DNA of 64,000 bases from Gymnothorax reevesii (taxonomy: Eukaryota; Chordata; Actinopteri; Anguilliformes; Muraenidae). The stretch covers positions 27,917,719-27,981,718 of the forward strand of contig CM056577.1 in the NCBI GenBank assembly GCA_029721435.1. Direction: 5' to 3'. Under the pieces are notes generated by a model. The model was not told the origin of the DNA and made no database searches. It worked only from the letters and a program-made list of their open reading frames with translations. The position numbers and the translations under genes were made by a program. This document shows, one piece after another, positions 1 to 9,995 of the stretch (its first letter is position 1; the number at the start of each line of letters is the position of its first letter).

Positions 1-439
1 GTGGGAACAAAATAAACACATTACAAAAATATGAACATGGCAAATAGAAATATAAATAAAGGAGATTAATGAATTTGTCAGTGCAACAGAAAGGTGTTTG
101 GATGCTTGGAGTCATTTTCTTTTAAATCTAAGAGTAAAACCCAGGAAGATATGAGCTCAATATGCAACATCCGCATGTTACTAGAAACTTCACAACCAAT
201 CTCAGGAGATTTGGTTCTTTTCTGCAAGATGGCTCCCTTTAAAGCGGTCTTGATAATAAAAAATAATAATAAAAATATACGACGAAAAATAAAAATAGAA
301 TACATTGCTATTTGCAAATCAACAGAAAAGCAGACATTTCACTGGGTGAAATTACTTACTAAATATGATGGTGCCCTGTCACCAGACAAAAACAGTTCAA
401 CAGTCAACATCCCTACATCCAACCCGGCTACTTCAATTC
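1..439. other. AT-rich sequence, no gene recognised
   Basis: No domain, RNA or repeat that I can name. Open frames here run into the repeat at about 440 and show no recognisable protein. Confidence 0.5.
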
Positions 440-775
440 TGAGATCCATCCATCCATTCATTATAACCACTTCCTCCTTGCTGGGGTCATGGGTGAGCTG
501 GAGCCTATCCCAGCTGACTACGGCAGATAGCCTGGGACACACCCTGGACAGCGTGCCTATCCACTGCAGGGCGCACTCATCATTCACACACTATTCATTC
601 ACACTCATACCTATGGGCAGTTTACAACCTGACCTGCATCCTTTTGGAGTGTCGGAGGAAACGCAATTCTCACAAGAGACCCTGGTGGACACAGGGAGAA
701 CAAACAAACTCCGCACAGAAAGGCCCCAGGCCGGACTCAAACGCATGATCTTCTTACTGTGAGGCGGCAGCACGA
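440..775 (+). repeat. Fish LINE-tail-like dispersed repeat
   Basis: The segment opens with an ATCC-rich stretch and contains the phrases 'gagcctatcccagctga', 'acaccctggacag' and 'gagaacaaacaaactccgca', followed by 'cagaaaggccccaggccgg'. These belong to a very common ray-finned-fish repeat that I associate with the 3' end of L2/CR1-type LINEs; the class is from memory and not certain. A second copy, in the opposite orientation, lies at about 35585-35725. The long open frame crossing this repeat is a by-product. Confidence 0.65.
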
Positions 776-1233
776 CGCAGTTCTAAAATTTAAATGATAT
801 ACATTCTAATGCCACCATTAAAGCAACTCGTAATCATGTGTTAATATTCATGTCACATCATAATGACCATTCACTTTGTAAATGCAACATGGCAAGACAA
901 TCAAATGATTTCTTTAGATTAAAATAAAACGCGCCTAAAGATTGTCAGGGCACAATTTGGAATGAGATTTTTTTTTCTATTTTTATTTTCAAAATGTCAA
1001 ACTCTTTGCTCTAATGCATGCAAAACTGAATGAAGATTTATACATGCAGCTTGTTTTTCTGAAGTGTCCTTTGAACTTTTCACTGAGATTAGTCAGCTAT
1101 GACTGAAGCTGCAGTTTACTTTTGTCTTCATTTCAAGCAACCTGCTTCTGGTTTATTTACAGCATTGTACACGGTAAATAACGAAAGAATACTTGTTGCC
1201 CTTCTTGAGCAGAAATTGCATCTGCTTTGTTAA
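776..1233. other. Unannotated AT-rich stretch
   Basis: Nothing recognisable: no coding motif, tandem repeat or terminal inverted repeat seen. Confidence 0.5.
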
Positions 1234-2648
1234 TAACAAAAGGCAATTCCAGTGAAGTTGGGACGTTGTGTAAAACGTGAATAAAAACAATACAATGATT
1301 TGGAAATCTGTTTCAACCTATATTCTATTGAGTACACAACAAAGACAAAATATTTAAAGTTTAAACTGAGGAACTTTATTGTTTTTTTTGCTAATGTTTA
1401 CTCATTTTGAATTTGATGCCTGCAACACGTTCCAAAAAAGCTGGGACAGGGGCAACATAAAGCTGGGAAAGTTCAGGAGTGCTGAAAAAACACCTGTTTG
1501 GGACATTCCACAGGTGAGCGGGTTAATTGGAAACAGGCGAGTGTCATGATTCAGAGAATCCAGAGAAAAAAAATATGCATAAACGGCAAGGCCAAAAACC
1601 AATATTGAATACCCGTGACCGTCGGCCCCTCGGGCAGTACTGCAATAAAAACCGACATCCTTCTGTAAAGGATATTAGCATGTAGGCTCAGGAAAATTTT
1701 GGAAAACCATTGTCAGTTAGCACAGTTTGTCGCCACATCTATAAGTGCAAGTTAAAACTCAGCCATACATCAACAACACCCAGAAGGACCGTCATCTTCT
1801 CTGGGCCCAAGCTCATCTAAGATGGACTGGCGCAAAATGGGAAAATGTTCTGTGGTCTGATGAGTCAACATTTCAAATTGTTTTTGGAAATCATGGACGT
1901 CATGTTCTCCGGGCTTAAGAGGAAAAGGACCATCCAGATTGTTATCAGCACAAATTTCAAAAGCCAGCATCTGTGATGGCATGGGGATGTGTTAGTGCCC
2001 ATGGCATGGATAACTTGCAAATCTGTGCAGGCAACATTAATGCTGAAAGGTACATACAGGTTTTGAAGCAACATATGCTGCCATCCAAGTGACGTTATTT
2101 TTGGGGATGTTCCTGCTTCTTCAGCAAGATCGTGCAAACAACATTCTGCACATGTTACAGCAGCGTGGCTTCTTGGTAGAAGAGTGGGGGTAATAGTTCT
2201 GTTCTGCAGGCAGGTCAGTCTGCCTCTAAAAATGTGTGGCGCATTATGAACCGCAAAATACAACGATGGAGACCCCTGACTGTTTAGCAACTGAAATCAT
2301 AAATCAAGCAAGAATGGGAAAGAATTCCACAAACAAAGCTTCTACAATTAGTGTCCTCAGTTCCCAAACGCTTATTGAGTGTTGAAAGGAAAGGTGATGT
2401 ATCACAATGAGAAATATGCACCGTCCCTGCTTTTTTGGAAGGTGTTGTGGGCATCAAATTCAGAATGAGTGAATATTTCCAAAAAAAAAAAAAACCAATT
2501 AAGTTTATCAGTTTGAAAATTAAATATCTTGCCTTTGTAGTATGCTCTTTTGAATATAGGTTGAAAAGTATTTGCAAATCATTTTACAGTATTCTGTGTT
2601 TATTCACATTTTACACAATGTCCCAGCTTCCTTGGAATTGGGGTTTGT
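1234..2648 (+). mobile_element. Decayed Tc1/mariner-type DNA transposon
   Basis: The ends form an imperfect inverted repeat: the left reads 'caattccagtgaagttggga' and the right, reversed, 'caattccaaggaagctggga', continuing inward for about 90 bases with similar sequence. It belongs to the same family as the copies at 53548 and 57167. Compared with them it lacks the region that would encode the promoter-proximal part and the N-terminal helix-turn-helix, with a junction at about 1549-1553 joining 'gtgtcatgatt' to 'cagagaatcc'. The remaining coding sequence is heavily mutated. Confidence 0.85.
1553..2412 (+). pseudogene. Tc1-like transposase remnant
   Basis: Nucleotide similarity to the transposase region of the copies at 53913-54934 and 57531-58252 runs to the shared 3' coding end, where the usual terminal TGG codon reads TGA. 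Tc1 transposases bind the inverted repeats and cut and paste the element with a DD34E catalytic core. Here the DNA-binding N-terminus is deleted and small indels and stops scatter the rest over several frames, so no transposase can be made. The copy looks older than the other two. Confidence 0.75.
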
Positions 2649-2898
2649 CCACTGAACACCTGGGCCAGGCTTCTGTAGCATCCCCACAAGTTACCAGCAC
2701 ACGTTTTCAAGGGGCTGTTAGATTTCAGAGCTATTAGATTTGAATCTGTATTGTAAATACAATTGTTTTCGACACAAAAAGTTTCAATATCTTTACATAT
2801 GAAGACCACAATGGAAAGATGATCAGTCACATTTTCATGTTGTGGAGAAATGATAAATGAAAAATTAAAAACCATCTTAGAAACAAGGGACTGAAAAA
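2649..2898. other. Unannotated
   Basis: Flanking DNA between the Tc1-like remnant and a simple repeat; nothing recognised. Confidence 0.4.
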
Positions 2899-2931
<33 letters not shown>

Positions 2932-2933
2932 AA
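2899..2933. repeat. (TG)n(TA)n microsatellite
   Basis: A short TG run passes directly into about 24 bases of alternating TA. Confidence 0.95.
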
Positions 2934-2977
2934 ATGCAAAATTTGGACTAGTTTTTCCTTATAAATATATATGTATA

Positions 2978-3535
2978 TACGGTGCTTAACAAATTAATTA
3001 GACCACCTGTCATAAAAAATTAGAAAACACGAATATTTAAGAAATTGAAACATTTGTCAAAAGCTTGTTTAAAACTAAAAATAATTTTGTTATTTATTTG
3101 ACCAATAACAAACTCAAACCACTAAATAGACCTTATTTGCACAAAAAAAACAAAAAAAAACTTTTGTATGGCCTCCTTTGGCCTTGATAACAGCTTGCAC
3201 TGTTGCATTCAACCACTAAAACTAATTTTTATGTTCCGGAATGCAAGGAAATAACTGTTATTTGGCATCTTTATCAAAAATAATTATGTGCTTGACTAAT
3301 TTTTCTGCTTTTTTTGTAAAACGGTAAATTCAAAATTCATGGATAACAACAATAATTATATTTTAGCATTAAAAATATCATTTCAGTTAAGGAGTTCCCC
3401 ATACTGGCAAATTAACCACTACAGAAACATAAAAATTATTTTGGTAATTAACAAAAACCATTAATTTTGGGCAGCTATGGCATAAACCTTACATTGGGTG
3501 GTGGTCTAATAAATTTGTGAAGCACAGTGTGTGTA
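2978..3535. mobile_element. Non-autonomous Tc1/mariner-type element
   Basis: The left end reads 'ggtgcttaacaaattaatta' then 'gaccacc'. The reversed right end reads 'gtgcttcacaaatttattag' then 'accacc'. These are imperfect terminal inverted repeats of about 30 bases at TA-rich flanks. At about 560 bp it is too short for an autonomous Tc1 element, and the only coding trace is a short transposase C-terminus on the minus strand. Confidence 0.7.
3163..3213 (-). pseudogene. Tc1 transposase C-terminal scrap
   Basis: On the minus strand this stretch reads a peptide of the type TVQAVIKAKGG, which matches the C-terminal tail typical of fish Tc1 transposases. It is the only coding relic left inside the short element at 2978-3535, which suggests derivation by internal deletion from an autonomous parent. 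Confidence 0.55.
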
Positions 3536-4407
3536 GTAATTTTTTTTGCTTTTCTTTGAATTTTCATATCCATGCGGAAAACAGGCAGTAACTTTGTGCT
3601 GGCAAACAACTGACCGATCATCTGTTGGCTCACCGTGCATTCACACTGATTATCAGACAAAAGCATGACAATTTAGACTAGTCCAGTATTTCAGAAAAAT
3701 ATTGTTGCAACTCTTATTCATTAATATTTCCCTAATCGTGTAACTGAAAGGACACATTAACATAGTGGCGATAATGCACAGAAATAGAATAATTGCAAGA
3801 AACAAGATCCTTTGCATAGTTACATGATTATTGTTTTTAATTGCCCCCTTTTTTGTGATATGATAAATGTTGAGTTATTTAGTGGGGCCAAGATAATTTT
3901 ACTTTTTAACGGAAATGCTTTCAGCATAATTACCTCTTTTCCTTTCATTAGAGAGAGACCTTAAGAGATGCTTCAAAGTGGAATTAGGAATTTTACCAGT
4001 GAGAGGGGTTGGGAACCACTTGGCTTGACACTGCAAAAAGCGAGCAAATGAGGTCAAAGACTGCGCAGTACAGAAATCTCCAGGGAAACCCAGCCATTGG
4101 TGAGAGTAATGGTTCTCATGGAATGAGTGCAGGGGGTCCTTCAGATCACAGGATTACACGATTCGAGGAGATTAAAGTCAGATGTGGTTAAATTAGGCAG
4201 GGAAAAATTTCTGTATTTAGATTATAGAACCTGTAACAAGGGTGTGTGTTCAGACAGAGAACATGTATGGAAGAGTGAGGTACCATGAGCATGCAGGCAC
4301 CTTGAGCCTCTTCTGACCATCTGGGGTGCAATTGCCGAAATCACAGATGCTAACTTAGGTAGTTACGTACGTATAAAAGAGGTGTGACTAATGCAAAAGA
4401 GATGCAG
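3536..4407. other. Unannotated AT-rich stretch
   Basis: No protein, RNA or repeat signature recognised on either strand. Confidence 0.4.
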
Positions 4408-5806
4408 TGTTATGATCCGTATATCTTGTCATGTTGAAGTTCTGTGCCTGGCTTTGCCATGTTTATTGATCTCTGTGTTTAGCGACCTCTGCCTGTCCCC
4501 TGACCATTCTTAGTATTAAGTATTGTGTTTTGGTTATTTTAGATTTCTTGTTTTTTATGTCCTGATTTATTCTGAGCCTTGCCATGTTTCCTAGCCTTGC
4601 CATGTTTATTGATTTCCATGTTTAGTGACCACTGCATGTTTTATGACTACTCTTAGGATCGCGTATTGTATTTCGGTTATTTGGATTTCATGTTTTATTA
4701 TGTTTCATGCCATAGTTATCCATGCCATGTTTCCTTGCTCTCGCCGTGTGTATATTCTGCCATGCCATGCCTTGCACTACGTTTACCCCGTCTTGTCTTG
4801 TGTAGGTCTTTGCTCACGGTCTCTAGTCTTACGTGCCACTCATTCGGGTGATTTACTGGTTTCTGGATTTTCAATCTTCCTTCATATCTCGTGTTCTTCC
4901 TTCCTCTCTCTTTTACTATCTACTAACCGTACTAACAGTTTATTGTTTTCGATAATTTACTAACACATATTAACATTGTATATTTTTACTAACTGACTAA
5001 CTTGCACTCGGCATTGTATAGCTGCACATACTAATAGACTAACGATCTCTCAGCATTCGCCGAATCTATATCGCCGCCCTCCTTGCCTATCACTAATTAT
5101 CTCTACTGCAGTTTCCACGTATATCTCAGGCTTTCCCTTTTCTTTGGACTGTACACTTTAGTACTCCTTAAACAGAGCTGTTGTTCGTTCATTGGAATGT
5201 CTCGTTATCCCTGTCTGCGTTTTGGCTTTCGCCAAATTCATGTAATTAGATAATTCCTCATGTGTCAATCCTTATTATTGTTTCATTGATCACACCTGCT
5301 TCCCCTTGTCATGTGTTCACCCCGGATGTGTAAATAAGGTTTCTTCACATTCAGTTCCTTGTCAGATCGTTATACTTCCTTGTTTCTTGTGCCACGTTTC
5401 TCGCCTCGACTCATTGTAATATTATCTTTCTGACTGGATTGCCCGACTACCGATTCTTGGTTTGCCCTTTTGGGATATTTTTGCATCTGTGTGTTTTTGA
5501 CCTTTTTTTCTGCCCGACCTTTGACATTGTGATTTCTGCCCTGGTTTTGGATTCGGACTGTCTTTGGCTTATGAGTTTGCTTCTCCTACAAACCTACGCC
5601 TGTGTACCGGATCCTTTTTGTCTGACCACGTATTTTGTTATTGGTGCCCTGGTTACGATTCTGGATTACGCCCACTGGATACTGTTTTTGGATTGCGGAC
5701 TTTGTACTGTTGCCAGCTCTGTTGGGGGGTTTCCCCCTTCAGAAATAAAGCCTCCTTTTAGCATTTATCTGGTTGTTGCAATTGGTTCATTTTGTAATTC
5801 ACAACA
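4408..5806 (+). repeat. Candidate solo LTR
   Basis: The segment begins TGTTATG and ends CACAACA, as retroviral-type LTRs do, and is flanked by tgcag on the left and ggcag on the right (4 of 5 bases shared, a possible target duplication). A polyadenylation signal AATAAA lies at about 5744, just after a G-run/C-run hairpin (about 5725-5737), and AT-rich promoter-like sequence occurs near 5325. The CT- and TG-rich texture resembles fish gypsy-type LTRs. No internal retrotransposon genes adjoin it. The boundaries are inferred. Confidence 0.45.
4456..4702 (+). repeat. Imperfect 142-bp tandem duplication
   Basis: The phrase 'gccatgtttattgat' recurs at 4456 and 4598. Following sequence is also shared: TTTAG-GACC, CTGCATG or CTGCCTG, then CTCTTAG or TTCTTAG, then GTATTGT. 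The unit duplicates the first part of the candidate LTR. Confidence 0.7.
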
Positions 5807-6216
5807 GGCAGACTCTGTACCAAGCTCGTTGATTATGGCTATCAGGAAAAGGTGGAAAAAGGATTTTCTGATTAACCATGAAAACGCATTTGTGGTCCAT
5901 GGAAAACGCAAACCAAACTTTAAATTTGAATATCGTCGGCCTGCTGATAAAACCTCATATCTCCAAACTGATAAGAAACGAAAACTCGCATGTCCACGAT
6001 TCTTACATGCAAAATTAAATATTTTTTTATTTTAAACTATATTTATCCATTTATATTATTTTATTATTATGATTATTATTATTTAATTTTATATATTTTT
6101 TTTTTCCTGTGAAATTTGTCATTTTGAAGATACGAGGTTTTATATGCCGCTGTAATAGTAGGCCCATGTATGTCTGTACCAATTACAAGAAGTAATTCAG
6201 ACTTCTCTTTTTTTTT
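5807..6216. other. Unannotated, with a weak inverted repeat
   Basis: 'aaaacctcatatctccaaa' at about 5949-5967 is mirrored by 'ttttgaagatacgaggtttt' at about 6122-6141. This may be the arms of a small foldback element; the rest is AT-rich. Confidence 0.35.
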
Positions 6217-6351
6217 TATCCCCCGCCGCACGATTAGCGCAAAGCGGGGGATATAGCATTGGGCTCTATCCATCCATCTGTTCGTATGTCCGCATGGACA
6301 CATAAAATTGAGGCAGCGGGGGATATTGCCATGTTAGTGGCAAACACTTGT
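6217..6351 (+). repeat. Palindromic dispersed repeat, copy 1
   Basis: One of three copies in the window (others at 14974 and 61994). It starts with a hairpin, TATCCCCCGC paired with GCGGGGGATA, then 'tatagcattgggctc', a variable TCC/CCG-rich stretch, 'ggacacataaaattga', another GCGGGGGATAT, and ends 'gttagtggcaaacacttgt'. The class is unknown to me. Confidence 0.85.
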
Positions 6352-6933
6352 TATTTCTTACTCTAGCCACCATGGCATTAAAGCCATGCCAACAAACAAA
6401 CTGTCGCAATAATGAAATAATAAATAAAGAATTTAGCACTTCTCAACCAGCGCAATCAGATCATTGAAAATTTGCCCCTCCTACACCAGGCTGTTTGTTT
6501 TGTGAAAGAAAGGGAAGAAGACAAAGAGAACATTCTAGTCACACAAAAAAGACAATCAAAGACAGATTATACAATCTCATTCAGAAATTGTGCTCTGGAA
6601 ATCTCAAACTACTCCGATGTCAGATTTGCAACTAAAGGACATGGAAACGCTTTAACAAGGATTCTTACTCCGCACGCGGTCATCTCCCCACCCCGAAACC
6701 GCCTCAGCAATGACGGAATTCCATATCCATAGCCTATCATATCCCATTTGATTTGAGAGACACATTCACTTGAACTTGTGCCTAATCCTTTATTATAATC
6801 AATTTTCCCATTTACTGATAATGATTCTTCCCATGTCGGCTATTCTTTATAGGGTAAAATTGATGAACAAATGGGTAGTGCTGTGGAATTGGCCAGGGAA
6901 GGGCTCAATCTAGAGTAGCCTATTTAATAATAT
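6352..6933. other. Unannotated
   Basis: No recognisable gene or repeat. A polyadenylation signal for the minus strand lies at its right edge (6934-6941). Confidence 0.4.
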
Positions 6934-7236
6934 CTTTATTCACACATTGAAATACACAGTATTATCAATGGTAATAACATTACAAACACACGAGTTAGTT
7001 AATGCAGATATCCTCAATTAGAAAGTCAATCTCCTCACTCGTGAGAATATCACTACTTTTTAGATTATCATGAACGTAAAGGGCAGTCGCACTTGTTAAT
7101 AGGACATGAAGACAATGATGGCGACGGTCAAAACCAAATTTCACAGATGTTGGTGTTGTATGGAAAGCGAGCACTGAAGACTGATCTGAGGAATTAAGCT
7201 GCAAATCGTTCTGGATGTGGCTTCGGTGGTGAGATG
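6934..7236 (-). pseudogene. Possible 3' end of an unknown minus-strand gene, cut by an LTR
   Basis: The minus strand is open from the retrotransposon LTR border at 7236 down to a stop at 6995-6997, about 80 residues ending in an acidic tail with the motif SEEIDFLIED. About 55-60 bases after the stop comes AATAAA (reverse complement of 6934-6941). Together these look like the last coding part and polyadenylation site of a gene or transposon gene whose upstream part was separated by the insertion at 7237. I do not recognise the protein; chance is possible. Confidence 0.3.
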
Positions 7237-7707
7237 TGTAATGTGAATAGAGGCCACTAGATGGCAGTATTTACCTTTTTTTTTGTTGAGCCCAGACTGG
7301 AGCTAGGTTTGAACATGTTCTGGGCATGTCTGGGGCAAGTCCCAGAAAATTAATAAAAAGAGGTCTAAATGTGGGTGGGGTCTGCAAAAGAGTATATAAG
7401 GAGAAGAATTGAGACAGTGAAGTAGAAGGAGAAATTGCAAGGAGAAGGATACATGTGACCGGACCTGTCATTCTGTTCAAGACCTGTGAAGCTTTTAGTG
7501 GATTTTTGCCTGTGTTAGAGCATTTTCCTCACCCAGGACTTCACCAAGCAACCCACCAAAGGGACTGTAAATATTTCTGTTTTTGTTTATAATCAATCTT
7601 GCTCTATAGAGTAGAGAAGTTTGTTGTTAGTTGCCTTTGTTTAATTAAATGTGTTTTAGTTTTAAAATTTTTGTCTGTCATCCTTTACTGTCGTTAATGT
7701 CATAACA
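7237..7707 (+). repeat. 5' LTR of the Gmr1-like element
   Basis: Starts TGTAATGTGAATAGAGG, a string repeated at 12741, and ends CATAACA three bases before the primer-binding site. Length is about 471 bp. It holds a TATA-like TATATAAG at about 7393 and an ATTAAA signal at about 7644, as expected for an LTR with promoter and poly(A) functions. Confidence 0.85.
7393..7400 (+). promoter_or_regulatory. TATA-like box in the LTR
   Basis: TATATAAG is placed mid-LTR, upstream of the presumed transcription start. Inference from position and sequence only. Confidence 0.5.
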
Positions 7708-7710
7708 AAT

Positions 7711-7728
7711 TGGGGGCTCGTCCGGGTT
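7711..7728 (+). promoter_or_regulatory. Primer-binding site, tRNA-Pro type
   Basis: TGGGGGCTCGTCCGGG is the classic sequence complementary to the 3' end of tRNA-Pro, and lies 3 bases after the LTR. Minus-strand DNA synthesis would start here. Confidence 0.85.
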
Positions 7729-7800
7729 AGACCATTGTGAGAGTCATTTATTGAAAATCTCACCATTTCAAATTGTAAAATTGTTTTTGTGAATTTACTA

Positions 7801-7824
7801 TCTATATATGTATATATATAGATA

Positions 7825-7861
<37 letters not shown>
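7801..7861. repeat. (TA)n microsatellite in the retrotransposon leader
   Basis: Alternating TA and TATG units fill the leader just upstream of the gag start at 7878; probable expansion after insertion. Confidence 0.9.
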
Positions 7862-7863
<2 letters not shown>

Positions 7864-7877
7864 ACAGATCAACAGCA

Positions 7878-9166
7878 ATGGATGATTTCTTGGCATCACC
7901 AACTTTAGAGGTTTTGAAGTCTTTTAAAAAGACAGAACTGCTAGAAATATGCAGACATTTAGAGCTGACAGAGGTAAAACCAGCCATGCAAAAAGCAAGA
8001 CTGGCTAGAGAGATTGTTGAATGTTACATTGATAAAAATGTGTTTGCACCAGGAGATCTGGAGCAGTTTCCAGTGGAAAATCCAAATGTAGAAATTGAAC
8101 TTAAATTAAAAATGCTCAAGAATGAAAGGGAGGAAAGAGAAAAACAAAGAGAATTTGAGAGGGAAGAAAAAGAAAAACAAAGACAGTTAGAGTTAGAAAA
8201 ATTTGCTAGAGAAGTGAAAAACAAAGGAAAAAGAAAAACAAAGAGAATTTGAGTTAGAAAAATGAGCAAGACAGAGAGATTTTGAATTAGAGAAGTTGGA
8301 TAGAGAAGAAAGACTCATGGAGCAACTAAAAATTAAAATTGAATCTGAAAATAAATTTTGCGCTAGCCAGGAGGTAAAACTGGTGCCTCCATTCCATCAA
8401 GGAGGTTGATGAGTATTTCCAGTGTTTTGAAAAGGTAGCAAAGAGTTGCCAGTGGCCAAAGGAACACTGGCCTCAGATGTTGCAAACTGTCCTCAAGGGT
8501 AAAGCTCAACAAGCCTATTCGGCTTTGTCTGCAGATGATTCCTCTGATTATGAGGTTGTCAAAAGGGTTATTTTGAGAGCTTATGAGTTGGTTCCAGAGG
8601 CTTACCGACAGAAATTTAGAGGTCTGAAGAAATCTGACAATCAGACTTATGTGGAATTTGCTTACAAGAAGAAGGTTTGCTTTGAGCGCTGGTGTACTTC
8701 TATGGAGGTCAAGGATGATTTCAACTCACGAAAAGAGATGGTGTTAGTTGAAGAATTCAAGAACTGTGTTAAGGATGATATTAAGACCTACCTTAATGAG
8801 AAGCAAGCACTGAATTTGCAGTCAGCTGCCAAATTTGCAGATGAATATGTTCTCACACATAAGTCGTAATTTCAGTCTAGCAGTAAAAATAGATGGTTCC
8901 AATTTCAGAAAAAAGGGAACGGTGATACACAAGATTCATCACCCAAAGACAAATCTGGTGATGGTGCTGAGAAATCCAGTAACAGGTCTGATCAAAGTGT
9001 GAAAGCTGACAGTGACAAAAGTGGTCTAGTTTGCAGTTATTGCAGGAAATCTGGCCATGTTACCACTAACTGTTGGTTCCTTAAAGCTAAGAAAGAAAAA
9101 GAAAAGGATACCAAACTAAATGCCTTTGTGAAAACAAGGTTAGAAACCCCTGTAGTAGATAACTGA
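7878..9166 (+). pseudogene. gag of the Gmr1-like element
   Basis: Structural protein that would form the particle. The first ATG after the primer site opens 124 codons with a short helical SAP-like N-terminus (FKKTELLEICRHLEL) and a highly charged coiled-coil stretch. A frameshift near 8217-8245, a TGA at 8263-8265 and another shift near 8400 follow. From 8477 the capsid C-terminal part is SCAN-like (motif ILRAYELVPEAYRQKF). An in-frame TAA at 8867 is followed, same frame, by a CCHC zinc knuckle from 9032 (C-x2-C-x4-H-x4-C). A TGA at 9164 ends this stretch. The protease lies in the same frame, so gag and protease were probably one frame originally. Confidence 0.88.
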
Positions 9167-9569
9167 TCTGCTAAATTGACTGCTTCTTCTGGGCCTAAAA
9201 AGCCTGATACTGCTGACTTTGTGAGGGAGGAATTTCTTCCATTTGTGTCAGAGGGATTTGTGGCTCTGAATGAGCATACTACTCCTGTCCCCATATATAT
9301 CCTAAGGGATACGGGAGCTTCTCAGTCACTTTTGTTGATTGACTCCTTGGAGTGACGTGATGAGGGATTTCATACTTGTACAAGGTATTGAAGGGAGGAC
9401 TGTATCTGTACCTCTGCGCTCAGTATTCTTGAAGTCAGATTTAGGAACAGGACAGGTAGAGGTGAGACTTATGTCAAGTCTACCTATCATGGGTGTTTCT
9501 CTGTTGCTCGGCAATGACCTGGCTGGGGGCAATGTAGTTCCCCCTGTTTACTTCACTGCCGAGCACTGA
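9167..9569 (+). pseudogene. Aspartic protease of the Gmr1-like element
   Basis: Retropepsin that would cleave the polyprotein. The catalytic DTGAS motif starts at 9308, followed by SLLL. The frame is broken by a TGA soon after and the downstream part continues in another frame, ending with the family-typical LLLGNDLAGG (within 9339-9569). The active-site half and the second half are therefore separated by a frameshift at about 9340-9360. About 420 bases of linker, also frameshifted, lie between it and the integrase. Confidence 0.82.
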
Positions 9570-9995
9570 AGATGGGGATGAGGACCCACCTCTGTATCCT
9601 TCTTGCGCAGTGACTCATGCTATGGCCAAGAAGGCTCAAGAAGTAGATGATGTGGTGCCGTCCAGCACATTGAATAGTCATGACTCAGGTGGTTCGCCTT
9701 ATGACTATGTTTGGCCTACTATGGTTTCTCTGTTTGAGGACTTATCAGATACTTTTATCAGTGCTCTATTCAGCCAGCCGGATGGGTCGGTGATTCTGAT
9801 GCGTCTGGAGACTTGTCTCTGTCCAGAAAGCCGTTGATTGAGGAGCAAACTAATGATCCTGAAATTTGTGCACTAAAGAGGAGAACCCTTCCTGATAAGA
9901 TAATACCCAACTGGAACTGCGTATATTTCTTTAAGGATGGTGTGTTGCTGCGGAAGAGGCGCTCTCCTGATATCCCTGCCAATGCAGATTAGGCA
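9570..9995 (+). pseudogene. Protease-integrase linker, frameshifted
   Basis: An open stretch in one frame (9610-9837) and then a second frame leading to WNCVYFFKDGVL, the usual entry to a gypsy integrase N-terminus. A TAG at 9990-9992, in a position where Trp is likely ancestral, separates it from the long integrase frame. Known from family pattern; the exact ancestral reading is inferred. Confidence 0.65.

Noticed and set aside
94..762. 222-codon open frame on the plus strand
   Set aside because: It runs through AT-rich flank and then the LINE-tail-like repeat at 440-775; the peptide has no domain and the second half is simply the translated repeat.
5439..6035. 198-codon open frame
   Set aside because: Most of it lies in the candidate LTR, with biased, Phe/Leu/Cys-rich composition from CT- and TG-rich DNA; no domain.
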